NCBI RefSeq assembly: GCF_006539545.1 | Contig: NZ_BJNF01000085.1 | Span: 1-45,432 of the forward strand | From: Nitrobacter winogradskyi | GTDB lineage: Bacteria; Pseudomonadota; Alphaproteobacteria; Rhizobiales; Xanthobacteraceae | Reading direction: 5' to 3' | DNA length: 45,432 bases | Shown here: one piece after another, positions 18,209 to 26,677 of the stretch | Layout: the number at the start of each line of letters is the position of its first letter | Numbering within the stretch: position 1 is the stretch's first letter | The notes under the pieces: model-generated | The model's database searches: none | Told to the model about the DNA's origin: nothing | The model's input: the letters and a program-made list of their open reading frames with translations, nothing else | Program-made: the position numbers and the translations under genes

Positions 18209-18841
18209 CTAATGTTCCGCCGGTTTGCCGTCGATCAGTTTTTGCAGGCTGTCTCGGGCAGGTTTGGAATAGCCATCGGAGCCCGGAGACTCAGCAGGTT
18301 CTGAATCCGGTTGCTCCACTTCGGGCTTATTCTTCTTGAGCTTGTTTAAGATGGTGTTCTCTGGATCGTCCGGCAAGAGCGACTGTAGCCAGGTGCCGGT
18401 GGAATTGAGCATCGTGAGCGATTTCGCGCCCGTGACCCAGTCCGGCCGCTGCTTGTCCGGAACCAGCCAGGTGAAGAACAGGAAAGCGACGACGACGATG
18501 AGCAGCCCCCGCGCAAGCCCGAACAGGAAACCAAGGGTGCGGTCGAGCGCGCCGATCCTCGAATCGAGAACCATGTCCGAAATGCGTGTCGTAAGGATCG
18601 AAATGACGATCAGGGTGCCGATGAAAACGCCGCCGATCACGGCCGCTGCCGCGATCGTGTCGTTGTTGAAATAATTCTTCGCGAACGGCAGAAGCTTCTG
18701 GAAGGAGTAAAGGGTGGCCAGCGCGGCGATGCCCCATGAGGCGATCGACAGGATTTCGCGCATGAAGCCGCGAATCATCGCCAGCAGGCCCGAAATCAGC
18801 ATCACGCCGAGCAGAACGAGGTCGAGGATTGTTATCGGCAT
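18209..18841 (-). CDS. cvpA: CvpA family membrane protein
   Basis: A 210-residue membrane protein of the CvpA (colicin V production) family, with four membrane helices in the first 150 residues: ILDLVLLGVMLISGLLAM, IASWGIAALATLYSF, AAAVIGGVFIGTLIVISIL and GLLIVVVAFLFFTWL. The conserved RGFMREILSI and DRTLGFLFGLARG loops are present. The C-terminal 60 residues are hydrophilic (KKNKPEVEQPDSEPAESPG). ATG at 18841 is the family start; the longer frame to 18916 adds an unlikely polar extension. The pairing with purF downstream is the classic cvpA-purF order of E. coli. CvpA is linked to envelope homeostasis, but its activity is unknown. Confidence 0.93.
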   Translation of the reverse strand: MPITILDLVLLGVMLISGLLAMIRGFMREILSIASWGIAALATLYSFQKLLPFAKNYFNNDTIAAAAVIGGVFIGTLIVISILTTRISDMVLDSRIGALDRTLGFLFGLARGLLIVVVAFLFFTWLVPDKQRPDWVTGAKSLTMLNSTGTWLQSLLPDDPENTILNKLKKNKPEVEQPDSEPAESPGSDGYSKPARDSLQKLIDGKPAEH

Positions 18842-18958
18842 CGGCTGGTCAGGTCCGCTCGTAAATCTCGAAAACCGCGAATCGTCGTTCGATCGCCTGC
18901 CGGGGCAGACTATCATGCGGCACGTCCGGAGGGACGTATTCGCATAACACGATCATTA

Positions 18959-19060
18959 GAGTCTGTTTCAACCGCGTTGAATTCAGACTCGTCGTCTATC
19001 TTTACTATTTGAGCATGATCTTTTCCGAAAACCGGTTTCCACTTTTCGGGGATCATGCTC
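18959..19060. repeat. Dispersed repeat, family B, copy 1
   Basis: The stretch ends in a large hairpin, GAGCATGATC at 19011 pairing with GATCATGCTC at 19060, with AAAACCGGTTTCCACTTTTC between. The preceding part, GTCTGTTTCAACCGCGTTGAA, and the whole order are repeated in inverted orientation at 24887-25004. It fills most of the 287 bases between cvpA and radA. Confidence 0.88.
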
Positions 19061-19128
19061 CAGCCTTGCATCGGCCTTGCGGCCGGCGCGGGATGTATAG
19101 CGGCGGCAGGCCGCAACGTCACGCCGCT

Positions 19129-20580
19129 TTAGCCTCCTTGACGACGGTTTTGGCCGGGTGTGGCATTTTTCTCCGGGTCTGCGCGTTTGCCGGGACGGAC
19201 TTGCCCGCGCGCGGCGATATCCGCCACCAGCGTGGTCAATCCGGCGACGGTATCGAGGGAAAGACCGGCATCGCTGCCGATATCTCCGCGGGCCGATTCC
19301 GGCAGCACGGCACGTCCGAATCCGAGCTTGGCGGCTTCCTTGAGCCGCGCCGAGGTTTGCGCCACCGGCCTGACCGCGCCGGATAGCGAAATCTCGCCGA
19401 AATAGACCGCGTCGGTCGGGAGCTGGGCGTTTGTCAGCGATGACACCAGCGCCGCGGCCGCGGCAAGATCGGCGGCCGGCTCGTTGATGCGCAGACCGCC
19501 CGCCACATTGAAATAAACGTCGTGCCCCGAAAGCTTGACCCCGCAATGCGCTTCGAGAACCGCCAGCACCATGGACAGCCGGCTCGAATCCCAGCCGACG
19601 ACGGCGCGTCGCGGCGTTCCGAGCGAGGTCGGCGCCACCAGCGCCTGTAATTCCACCAGCACCGGCCGGGTGCCCTCGATGCCCGCGAAGACCGCCGTGC
19701 CCGGACTGCCGAGATCGCGCTCCGACAGGAACAGTTCGGACGGGTTGGAGACCTCGCGCAGGCCCAGTCCCGTCATCTCGAAGACGCCGATCTCGTCGGT
19801 GGGACCGAACCGGTTCTTCACCGCGCGCAGAATGCGAAACTGCTGCGAGCCTTCGCCTTCGAACGACAACACCGCGTCGACCATGTGCTCGACCACGCGT
19901 GGACCGGCGATCTGGCCGTCCTTGGTGACATGGCCCACCAGGATCAGAGCCGCTCCGGATTTTTTGGCGAAGCGTATGAGCGCCTGCGCCGAGGCGCGAA
20001 CCTGCGTGACCGTTCCCGGCGCGGATTCCACCGTGTCGGTCCACATGGTCTGGATCGAGTCGATCACCACGAGACGCGGCACCGTGCCTTCGGACAGGGT
20101 GGCGACGATATCCTCAACCGAGGTTTCCGCCGCCAGTTGCACCGGCGCGTCGGCAAGCCCGAGGCGTTCGGCGCGCAACCGCACCTGCGCGACCGCCTCC
20201 TCGCCGGAAATGTAGACCGCGCGATGGCCGGCGCGCGCCAAAAGGCTCGTCGCCTGCGTAAGGAGGGTCGATTTGCCGATTCCCGGATCGCCGCCGACCA
20301 GAAGGACGGAGCCGCGCACAAAGCCGCCGCCAGTCACGCGATCGAGTTCGGCCATGCCGGAGGAGAGGCGTGGCGCGTCCTGCGTCTTGCCCGTCAGCGT
20401 CTCCAGCGTGAACAGCCGGCCCTTGCGCCTGGAACGCACGCTGACCGGCATCGTCGTCGCACCGGTGATATCCTCCTCGGCCAGCGTATTCCATTCGCCG
20501 CAGCCGTCGCACTTGCCCTGCCAGCGGTTATAGGCCGCGCCGCAGTTCTGGCAGACGAAGGAGAGGGCGGATTTAGCCAT
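19129..20580 (-). CDS. radA: DNA repair protein RadA
   Basis: RadA (Sms), 483 residues, a RecA-like ATPase and helicase that promotes branch migration in recombinational repair. The N-terminal zinc finger has two CxxC pairs, CQNC and CDGC, at about residues 10-29. Walker A is GGDPGIGKST (about 97-106), and the RadA-specific KNRFGPTDE motif follows near residue 258. The C-terminal Lon-protease-like domain (from about 300) is present but ends in a basic low-complexity tail (KRADPEKNATPGQNRR). The start ATG at 20580 is 9 bases from the stop of alr, so alr and radA are probably co-transcribed from upstream dnaB-alr. Confidence 0.97.
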   Translation of the reverse strand: MAKSALSFVCQNCGAAYNRWQGKCDGCGEWNTLAEEDITGATTMPVSVRSRRKGRLFTLETLTGKTQDAPRLSSGMAELDRVTGGGFVRGSVLLVGGDPGIGKSTLLTQATSLLARAGHRAVYISGEEAVAQVRLRAERLGLADAPVQLAAETSVEDIVATLSEGTVPRLVVIDSIQTMWTDTVESAPGTVTQVRASAQALIRFAKKSGAALILVGHVTKDGQIAGPRVVEHMVDAVLSFEGEGSQQFRILRAVKNRFGPTDEIGVFEMTGLGLREVSNPSELFLSERDLGSPGTAVFAGIEGTRPVLVELQALVAPTSLGTPRRAVVGWDSSRLSMVLAVLEAHCGVKLSGHDVYFNVAGGLRINEPAADLAAAAALVSSLTNAQLPTDAVYFGEISLSGAVRPVAQTSARLKEAAKLGFGRAVLPESARGDIGSDAGLSLDTVAGLTTLVADIAARGQVRPGKRADPEKNATPGQNRRQGG

Positions 20581-20589
20581 TGATCGGTG

Positions 20590-21777
20590 TCAGGTTCGGG
20601 ACTCGGCCGGGCCGCCTTTATAGACTCGGTGGTAGCGGCCGCCGAGGCTGGTCAGCACCTCATAACCAATGGTGCCGAAATGGTGAGCGAGTTCGTCCAC
20701 GGTGATGCCTTCGCCAATCAGCGTCGCCAGATGACCACGCCGGACTCCGGCGTGGGCTGGCAGATCGGTGATGTCGACCGCCAGCAGGTCCATGGAAATC
20801 CGGCCCGCCACCGGACATCGCGTTCCAGCGACAACGACCTCGGCTCCGCGCGTGCCGTCATTGCTGCCGCCGGCGCGGAAATAGCCGTCGGCGTATCCCG
20901 CCGAGACGACGGCAAGCCGGGTCGGCCGCCGCGCGGTCCAGGTTGCGCCGTAGCCGACGCTTTCGCCTTTGTCGATCGAGCGGGTCTGGATGATCCGGGC
21001 CTTCAAGTCGATCACCGGCTGCATCGGATTGCCCGCTTCCGGCGTGGGGTTGACGCCATAGAGCGCGGCGCCCGGACGCACCAGGTCGAACTGATACTGG
21101 GCCCCGAGAAAAATGCCGGACGAGTTCGCCAATGAGGCCGGAACCCCGGAAAACTGCCTGGCGATCTCACGAAACGCCGCGACCTGACTGGCATTGAGCG
21201 GATGGTGGAGGCTTTCCGCACACGCCAGGTGACTCATCACCAGCGTGACACCATGATCGCCGGCATTGATTCTTGGAAGGATGCCTTGCGCCTCATCCAG
21301 GGTGAGACCCAGGCGGTTCATTCCGGTGTCGATGTGAATGGCCGCGCCACCCGCCCAGCCGGTGCGCCGGCAAAACACGTCCCATTCCGCAAGTTCATTG
21401 AGATCGCCGATTACCGGCCGGCAATTGATTGTCGCGAAGGCGTCACCGCAATTCTGGAAGAAGCCATCCAGCACATAGATGTCGGCGGTGGAAGCGGCGG
21501 CGCGAACCACCCGCGCCTCATCGAGCGTGGCGACGAAAAACGTCCTGCATCCGGCAGCGCTCAGCGCGCGCGCCACGGGCCGGGCGCCACAGCCGTAAGC
21601 GTCAGCCTTGACCACCCCCGCGCATTCGGCGGGCACGGCGGTTTTCTCCAGCTTGCGCCAGTTGGCGACGATGGCGTCGAGATCGACCGTGAGGGTGCCG
21701 GTTGCCGCGGCTGCCGCAGTCGCCGCGCCGGTATCGGCCGGCACGCCTCTTACTTTAGAATCGGGCATGAGATTCAT
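20590..21777 (-). CDS. alr: Alanine racemase
   Basis: Alr, 395 residues, a PLP enzyme that interconverts L- and D-alanine for peptidoglycan synthesis. The PLP lysine lies in VVKADAYGCG (about residues 55-64) and the catalytic tyrosine in SVGYGATW in the C-terminal domain; DTGMNRLG and the SMDLLAVDITD segment are also canonical. The N-terminus has an Ala/Thr-rich extension ahead of the first strand (TLTVDLDAIVANW). The start is uncertain: GTG 21801, ATG 21777 and ATG 21768 are all in frame without a clear ribosome site; 21777 is given. It lies between dnaB (68-base gap) and radA (9-base gap). Confidence 0.95.
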   Translation of the reverse strand: MNLMPDSKVRGVPADTGAATAAAAATGTLTVDLDAIVANWRKLEKTAVPAECAGVVKADAYGCGARPVARALSAAGCRTFFVATLDEARVVRAAASTADIYVLDGFFQNCGDAFATINCRPVIGDLNELAEWDVFCRRTGWAGGAAIHIDTGMNRLGLTLDEAQGILPRINAGDHGVTLVMSHLACAESLHHPLNASQVAAFREIARQFSGVPASLANSSGIFLGAQYQFDLVRPGAALYGVNPTPEAGNPMQPVIDLKARIIQTRSIDKGESVGYGATWTARRPTRLAVVSAGYADGYFRAGGSNDGTRGAEVVVAGTRCPVAGRISMDLLAVDITDLPAHAGVRRGHLATLIGEGITVDELAHHFGTIGYEVLTSLGGRYHRVYKGGPAESRT

Positions 21778-21845
21778 GCCGCATGCTACGCCCGGCCGCA
21801 CGGCGGTTCAACCGCGCGAGCGGTCGGTCTGGAAGGTCTGTAAGG

Positions 21846-23333
21846 CTAGATCCGCTCGGGCAGGTGACCTTCATGTGCGAGATCGCTGAAGCGCGTGAAC
21901 TGCCCCTCGAACTGCAGCTCGACGGTGCCGGTGGGTCCATGTCGCTGCTTGCCGATGATGACCTCCGCCTTGCCGTGCACCAGCGACATATCGAGCTGCC
22001 ATTTCTCGTGCTCCGGGGTGCCCGCGCGCGGCTCCTTGTTCTGGAGGTAGTATTCCTCGCGGAAGACGAACATCACGACATCGGCGTCCTGCTCGATCGA
22101 ACCGGATTCGCGAAGGTCTGAAAGTTGCGGGCGCTTGTCGTCACGGCTTTCGACCTGACGCGACAGTTGCGACAGCGCGAGGATCGGAACGTTCAGTTCT
22201 TTCGCCAGCGCTTTCAGGCTGGTTGTGATCTCGGTGACTTCCTGCACGCGGTTGTCGCTGCGCTTGCCGCTGCCCAGCAGAAGCTGGATGTAGTCGACGA
22301 TCAGCACGTCGAGCCCCTTCTGGCGCTTCAGGCGACGCGCGCGCGCCGTCAACTGCGAAATCGACAGGCCGCCCGTCTCGTCGACGAAAAGCGGCAGGTG
22401 CTCCAGCTCGATGGTGTGATCGCGGATCTTCTCGAAGTCGCTTTCGGTGATGCCGCCGCGCCGGATATTGCTGGAAGCGATGCTGGTCTGCTCGGCGAGA
22501 ATACGCGTCGCCAGTTGCTCTGCCGACATTTCGCAGGAGAAGAATCCCACGATTCCGCCATTGACGGTCTTCATCGTGCCGTCGGGCTGAAGCTCCGCCT
22601 GATAGGCTTTGGCGATATTGTAGGCGATGTTGGTGGCGAGCGCCGTCTTGCCCATGCCCGGCCGTCCCGCCACGATGATCAGATCGGACGGCTGCAACCC
22701 TCCCATTCGCGAGTCGAGGTCACGCAGCCCCGTCGCGATGCCGGACAGTTTCCCGTCGCGGCGATAGGCGTTGGCCGCCATGTCGAGCGCGGTCTTCATC
22801 GCCTGGGAAAATTTCTGGAAGCCGCCTTCATAGCCGCCGGATTCGGCGAGTTCGTAGAGCCGGCGCTCGGCATCCTCAATCTGCGCCTTCGGCGCGAAAT
22901 CAACCGGCGCGTCATAGGCGACGTTGACCATGTCCTCGCCGATGTGAATCAGGTCCCGGCGCAGCGCCTGCTCATAGATCGTGCGTCCGTAATGCAGGGC
23001 GTTGATGATCGTGGTGGCTTCCGCCGCCAGACGGGCGAGGTACTGGCTTGCGGTCATTCCGCCGATGTCGGTGTCAGCGGGAATGAAGGTCTTGACCGTC
23101 ACGGGCGTTGCGATCTTGCCGCTGCGGATCAGGCTACCCGCGGTCTCGAAGATGGTCCGATGCACCGGGTAGAAGAAGTGCTTCGGGTCGAGGAAATCGG
23201 ACACCCTGTAGAATGCGTCGTTGTTGACGAGAATCGCGCCGAGAAGGTCGCGCTCCGCTTCGAGATTATGCGGCGGGGTGCGATAGGCTGGCGTCGCATC
23301 AGGCGCAAGCTTCAGGATGTTCGAATCAGCCAT
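21846..23333 (-). CDS. dnaB: Replicative DNA helicase DnaB
   Basis: DnaB, 495 residues, the hexameric 5'-3' helicase of the replication fork. The N-terminal primase-interacting domain starts after PPHNLEAERDLLGAIL (about residues 18-33). The C-terminal RecA-like domain has Walker A GRPGMGKTALAT (about 217-228) and Walker B VLIVDYIQLL, followed by the SQLSRQVESR arginine-finger segment. ATG at 23333 is chosen because the longer frame to 23486 runs through a set of GC-rich tandem repeats and has no homology-like content. No intein is present. In many relatives rplI lies upstream of dnaB; here the upstream gene is a cyclopropane-synthase-like gene. Confidence 0.97.
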   Translation of the reverse strand: MADSNILKLAPDATPAYRTPPHNLEAERDLLGAILVNNDAFYRVSDFLDPKHFFYPVHRTIFETAGSLIRSGKIATPVTVKTFIPADTDIGGMTASQYLARLAAEATTIINALHYGRTIYEQALRRDLIHIGEDMVNVAYDAPVDFAPKAQIEDAERRLYELAESGGYEGGFQKFSQAMKTALDMAANAYRRDGKLSGIATGLRDLDSRMGGLQPSDLIIVAGRPGMGKTALATNIAYNIAKAYQAELQPDGTMKTVNGGIVGFFSCEMSAEQLATRILAEQTSIASSNIRRGGITESDFEKIRDHTIELEHLPLFVDETGGLSISQLTARARRLKRQKGLDVLIVDYIQLLLGSGKRSDNRVQEVTEITTSLKALAKELNVPILALSQLSRQVESRDDKRPQLSDLRESGSIEQDADVVMFVFREEYYLQNKEPRAGTPEHEKWQLDMSLVHGKAEVIIGKQRHGPTGTVELQFEGQFTRFSDLAHEGHLPERI

Positions 23334-23358
23334 GGCTTTCGGATTCTGACCTTTATTC

Positions 23359-23427
23359 TTTGCGGGATGGGCCCCGCTATATTTGCGGGATACGAGCCCC
23401 GCTATTTGTGGGATACGGGCCCCGCAT
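23359..23427. repeat. Three imperfect tandem 23-base repeats upstream of dnaB
   Basis: Three head-to-tail units, TTTGCGGGATGGGCCCCGCTAT, ATTTGCGGGATACGAGCCCCG and TTTGTGGGATACGGGCCCCG as cores, begin near 23359, 23382 and 23405. Each can fold into a small GCGGG/CCCGC hairpin. They lie 26 to 94 bases upstream of the dnaB start, within its probable leader or promoter. Confidence 0.75.
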
Positions 23428-23609
23428 AAAGCGCCGCTCCGGTGGACGGCGGAAGCAAGGTCATGCCCCTTATGCCCGATTCCCACATGACCTTAAATGA
23501 AACTCGAGTCGCTAACGCAACGAACTTGACTGCCGGCTGAACCTTCTCTGCGACTCATCGTCGAGCCGCGATGCACGAAGCATAAGCTGCTGTTGATCAT
23601 GCATCATTC

Positions 23610-24854
23610 TCACGCGATTTGAAGCCGTGGCCGGTGCTTTTGCTCCAGACCGCGCAGCTTTGCCTCCCCGCGCTGGATGTAGTCGCGCGTTATCGGCACG
23701 ATGCCTTGCCGTTTCGTGATCTGAATCTGGAAATTCATCAGATTCTGTTTCCGAAACGACATTTCCGATGCCGCCAGATAGAATTCCCACATCCGCGCGA
23801 ACCGCTCGTCATATAGCCGCACCGCTTCCTCGCGTCGCGCCATGAAGCGCTCGCGCCATGCCTTCAGCGTCTCTGCATAGTGCAGACGCAGGACTTCGAT
23901 GTCGCAGACCAGCAGCCCGGCGCTCTCGATGGCCGGCAGGACTTCCGACAGCGCGGGAATGTAGCCGCCGGGGAAGATATATTTCGCGATCCAGGGATTG
24001 GTGATGCCCGGACCTTCCGAACGGCCGATCGAATGCAGCAGCATGACGCCATCGGGTTCGAGCAGCCCGGCGCAACGCTTGAAAAAAGTATCGTAGTGGT
24101 CGACGCCGACGTGCTCGAACATTCCGACAGATACGATGCGATCGAACGGTCCGGGGATGTCGCGATAATCCTGAAGCAGAAACTTCGCCGACCGCGTCAG
24201 TTTTTTCTCCACCGCGCGGGCGTTGGACACCTGAAACTGTTCGGTTGACAGCGTAATGCCGGTGACGTTGGCGCCGGTCATTTCCGCAAGATACAGGCCG
24301 AGGCCGCCCCAGCCTGAACCGATATCAAGAACGCTGTGACCGCGTTCGAGCAGCAGCTTGGCGACGATATGCCGTTTCTTTCCAAGCTGGGCGTCGTCCA
24401 GCGTCATGTCGGGGGTTTCAAAATACGCGCAACTGTATTGCTTGTCCGCATCCAGGAACAGCGAATAGAGCCTGCCGTCGAGGTCATAATGGCGCGCGAC
24501 ATTATTTCTTGACCGCCCGCGTGGGTTGAACTGCTGGATATTGCGGACGAGATAGCGGAGCCACCACTGCAACTTCCCCCAGCGGGGCATGACGTCGGGC
24601 TGGTCAAGGATTACCGTCAGGAGATCAGCGATCGATCCCCGTTCAATCAGCAACGTGCCGTCGGTATAAGCCTCGCCGAAGGACATTTCAGGATCGAGCA
24701 GAAGCTGGCGCGCGACTTCGCTCGTCGTCAGCCGCACGCGAACGGGTTCGCCGGTGCCGTCGCCGCAGGTAAAGGTCAGGCCGCTCGCGGTTACGAATGT
24801 GATCGAGCCGCGCCGGACAAACTGGTTCAGAAAAAACCGTAATACACGGTCCAT
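23610..24854 (-). CDS. Cyclopropane-fatty-acyl-phospholipid synthase family methyltransferase
   Basis: A 414-residue SAM-dependent methyltransferase of the Cfa / mycolic acid cyclopropane synthase family, which modifies unsaturated acyl chains of membrane phospholipids. SAM motif I is VLDIGSGWGGLGLYLAE (about residues 180-196); the preceding NNVARHYDLDGRLYSLFLD and YSCAYF segments and the MFEHVG motif with the bicarbonate-site glutamate are all family hallmarks, as are PWIAKYIFPGGYIP and the C-terminal WRERF segment. The frame is open to 24938, but its first residues are encoded by the family B repeat at 24887, so ATG 24854 (GGTGG upstream) is preferred; ATG 24866 is possible. Other activities of the family (methylation without ring closure) cannot be excluded. 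Confidence 0.92.
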   Translation of the reverse strand: MDRVLRFFLNQFVRRGSITFVTASGLTFTCGDGTGEPVRVRLTTSEVARQLLLDPEMSFGEAYTDGTLLIERGSIADLLTVILDQPDVMPRWGKLQWWLRYLVRNIQQFNPRGRSRNNVARHYDLDGRLYSLFLDADKQYSCAYFETPDMTLDDAQLGKKRHIVAKLLLERGHSVLDIGSGWGGLGLYLAEMTGANVTGITLSTEQFQVSNARAVEKKLTRSAKFLLQDYRDIPGPFDRIVSVGMFEHVGVDHYDTFFKRCAGLLEPDGVMLLHSIGRSEGPGITNPWIAKYIFPGGYIPALSEVLPAIESAGLLVCDIEVLRLHYAETLKAWRERFMARREEAVRLYDERFARMWEFYLAASEMSFRKQNLMNFQIQITKRQGIVPITRDYIQRGEAKLRGLEQKHRPRLQIA

Positions 24855-24886
24855 CGAAACCACCATCAACACGAGGACGCGCGCTA

Positions 24887-25004
24887 GAGCATGATCCCGA
24901 AAAGTGGAAACCGGTCGGATAGGATCATGCTCAAACAAAAAGTTAAGCGACGAGTCTGGTTCAACGCTGTTGAATCGGATTCAACGCAGTTGAAGCAGAC
25001 TCTG
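24887..25004. repeat. Dispersed repeat, family B, copy 2 (inverted)
   Basis: Begins with the hairpin arms GAGCATGATC and GATCATGCTC (24887 and 24929 region) around CCCGAAAAGTGGAAACCGGT, then runs through GACGAGTCTGGTTCAACGC to GTTGAAGCAGACTCT. It is the inverted counterpart of 18959-19060, with additional TTGAATC-GATTCAA symmetry. It lies between the divergent cyclopropane-synthase-like gene and the mono-haem gene. Confidence 0.88.
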
Positions 25005-25211
25005 GCCGCCGTAACTCCGGGAATGGTGTCCAAGTTCCATGAGAATGTAGTGTCGTATGGTCCGGTTCACCAGTGCTCGGACCGCAACGCCGATATCCGA
25101 AATGAAGACGCGGTGTCCTTTGCGTCCATCTCGGCGCTTCCATTCGCGGCGTAATGAGCTAAAACGTGGCCGCTGCGATGGAAGCGCAGTTTCCGCACCC
25201 GGAGGATGAGA

Positions 25212-26504
25212 ATGTCGAGCCGAGCGCTCAGCTTAGCGACGGTGATGCTCGTGACCGTCGTTTTTGCGGCAGGTGATGCGGGAGCGAAGAATCTCGATGC
25301 GGGAAAATCGGCTCCTCAGATGTTCTCAGGGAACTGCGCAGCCTGCCACAAAGGGGCCAGGGGACTACTCAGGACCGTGCCGCCCGGATCGCTGCCAGGT
25401 TTTTTGCGTCAGCATTACACCACCGGTCCCGACATGGCCGGGATGTTGAGCGCTTATTTGATCTCCAACGGCGCGACCGATCAGCGGCGGCGCGTCGAGC
25501 CGCCGAAGTCACATCCGGGTGATCTGAGAACCGAACCGAGACAGATGGAACGGCAAGGCCGGAAACCGCTTCCGCAGCCGGCACAGCCTCCTGAGTCTGC
25601 CGCGCAGCAGAATGAGGCTCAGGTGGGCAAGGACCGGCGGACGCCCGCAAACAAGAGAAAGCCCGGCAAGCAGAGCCCGGAAGAGGCGGCGAAAGCCGGT
25701 GCCGCGGGGCAGGGCGCGTCTCCTTCCGATGCTGCTGTGAAGCCCGAGACGGCGAAGACCGAACCGTCCGGCGCGACGCCGCCTAAGGAAAACGAAGCCG
25801 TCAGCGAAGAAGCGGTTCAGGAGAAAACCTCCAGGGGAGCGGCTTCAAAACCGGAGCCCGCCGGGGAAGATGCGGCCGAAGACAAGACCGCGAAGGACGA
25901 AGCGCCAAAGAAGGAATCCGCCAAGGACGAGGCCGGTGGGAAGCAGCCTGCTTCGGAGCAGGCCGCGAATCCGAAGGCGGTCGGTTCGGACGAGCCGAAA
26001 CCTGATTCCGTTCCATCCTCTCATGACAAGGCTGGCGCCGGCAAAGACGGAACAGCCGGCAAACTTGACGTCGACAAATCTGAAGCCGGACAATCCAGTG
26101 CGGCGGGAAGCGGCAAGCCCGACGGCGCCCCGGCCGATGCCGCGACTTCCGGTGAGCCGAAAGCTGTGCCGTTGCGGGCCGATCCCGTTCCAGCGGTGAC
26201 GCCCGCGCCGAAACCTGATCCTGCTCCCTCCGCGAATGACAAGCCCGACCTTGGCAAAGACGGAGCCGATGGCAAGCCTGCCGCTGATAAATCAGAAGCC
26301 GGAAAGTCCAGTGCGGCGGAGAGCGGCAAACCCGACAGCATCCCGGCCGATGCTCCAACCTCCGGCGAACCGAAAGCGGTGCCGCTGCGTGCCGATCCCG
26401 TTCCAGCGGTCACGCCCTCACCAAAGGTCGGCGAAGGCAATGCCTCGCCGTCTGCGGAGCCCGCCGCTTCGTCGTCCGCGCCGCCACCGGCTCCCGACCG
26501 GTAG
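25212..26504 (+). CDS. Secreted mono-haem protein with long low-complexity tail
   Basis: A 430-residue exported protein. After a signal peptide (residues 1-22) comes a compact c-type haem region of about 70 residues: CAACH with the haem His, then a short helix and GPDMAGMLSAYLISNG, in which one Met could be the second axial ligand. From about residue 95 to the end the chain is Ala/Pro/Lys/Glu/Asp-rich and probably unstructured; it includes a near-exact tandem duplication of 71 residues (units starting PKPDS and PKPDP). GGAGG ends directly before an ATG at 25206, so the second ATG at 25212, six bases further, is the likelier start. The role is unknown; the tail could span the periplasm or bind other proteins. 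Confidence 0.75.
   Translation: MSSRALSLATVMLVTVVFAAGDAGAKNLDAGKSAPQMFSGNCAACHKGARGLLRTVPPGSLPGFLRQHYTTGPDMAGMLSAYLISNGATDQRRRVEPPKSHPGDLRTEPRQMERQGRKPLPQPAQPPESAAQQNEAQVGKDRRTPANKRKPGKQSPEEAAKAGAAGQGASPSDAAVKPETAKTEPSGATPPKENEAVSEEAVQEKTSRGAASKPEPAGEDAAEDKTAKDEAPKKESAKDEAGGKQPASEQAANPKAVGSDEPKPDSVPSSHDKAGAGKDGTAGKLDVDKSEAGQSSAAGSGKPDGAPADAATSGEPKAVPLRADPVPAVTPAPKPDPAPSANDKPDLGKDGADGKPAADKSEAGKSSAAESGKPDSIPADAPTSGEPKAVPLRADPVPAVTPSPKVGEGNASPSAEPAASSSAPPPAPDR
25995..26420 (+). repeat. Two tandem 213-base units inside the mono-haem gene
   Basis: Units 25995-26207 and 26208-26420 encode two 71-residue copies that share SEAG, SGKPD, SGEPKAVPLRADPVPAVTP and several DK motifs in the same order; a third copy starts (CCAAAG) at 26421 and diverges. 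The period is an exact multiple of three, so the frame is kept. Confidence 0.88.
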
Positions 26505-26519
26505 CGCTTTCGAAGCGCT

Positions 26520-26625
26520 ATAGAGCCCTTTCGCTTCTGATGTAATCAGAAGCGAAAGGGCTCTATGATTTTGATTTGACGCGTTTTCTTCACGCGAACC
26601 GGTGTCCACTTCGCTTGAAAACGCT
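26520..26625. repeat. Dispersed mosaic repeat, family A, copy 4 with perfect 22-base hairpin
   Basis: Starts with a hairpin with perfect 22-base arms (26520-26541 and 26545-26566, core CCCTTTCGCTTCTGAT) and a three-base loop, followed by ATTTTGATTTGACGCG, TTTTCTTCACGCGAACCGG and ACTTCGCTTGAAAACGCT. The hairpin begins 16 bases after the mono-haem gene stop and is followed by T-rich sequence, so it probably also acts as its terminator. A 19-base palindrome with AGCGCTT/AAGCGCT arms joins it to the stop codon. Confidence 0.9.
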
Positions 26626-26677
26626 CTGCTTGATCGCTGCAACTTCGAATCCGAGCGGACAGGCCGCGAGATCGCGG

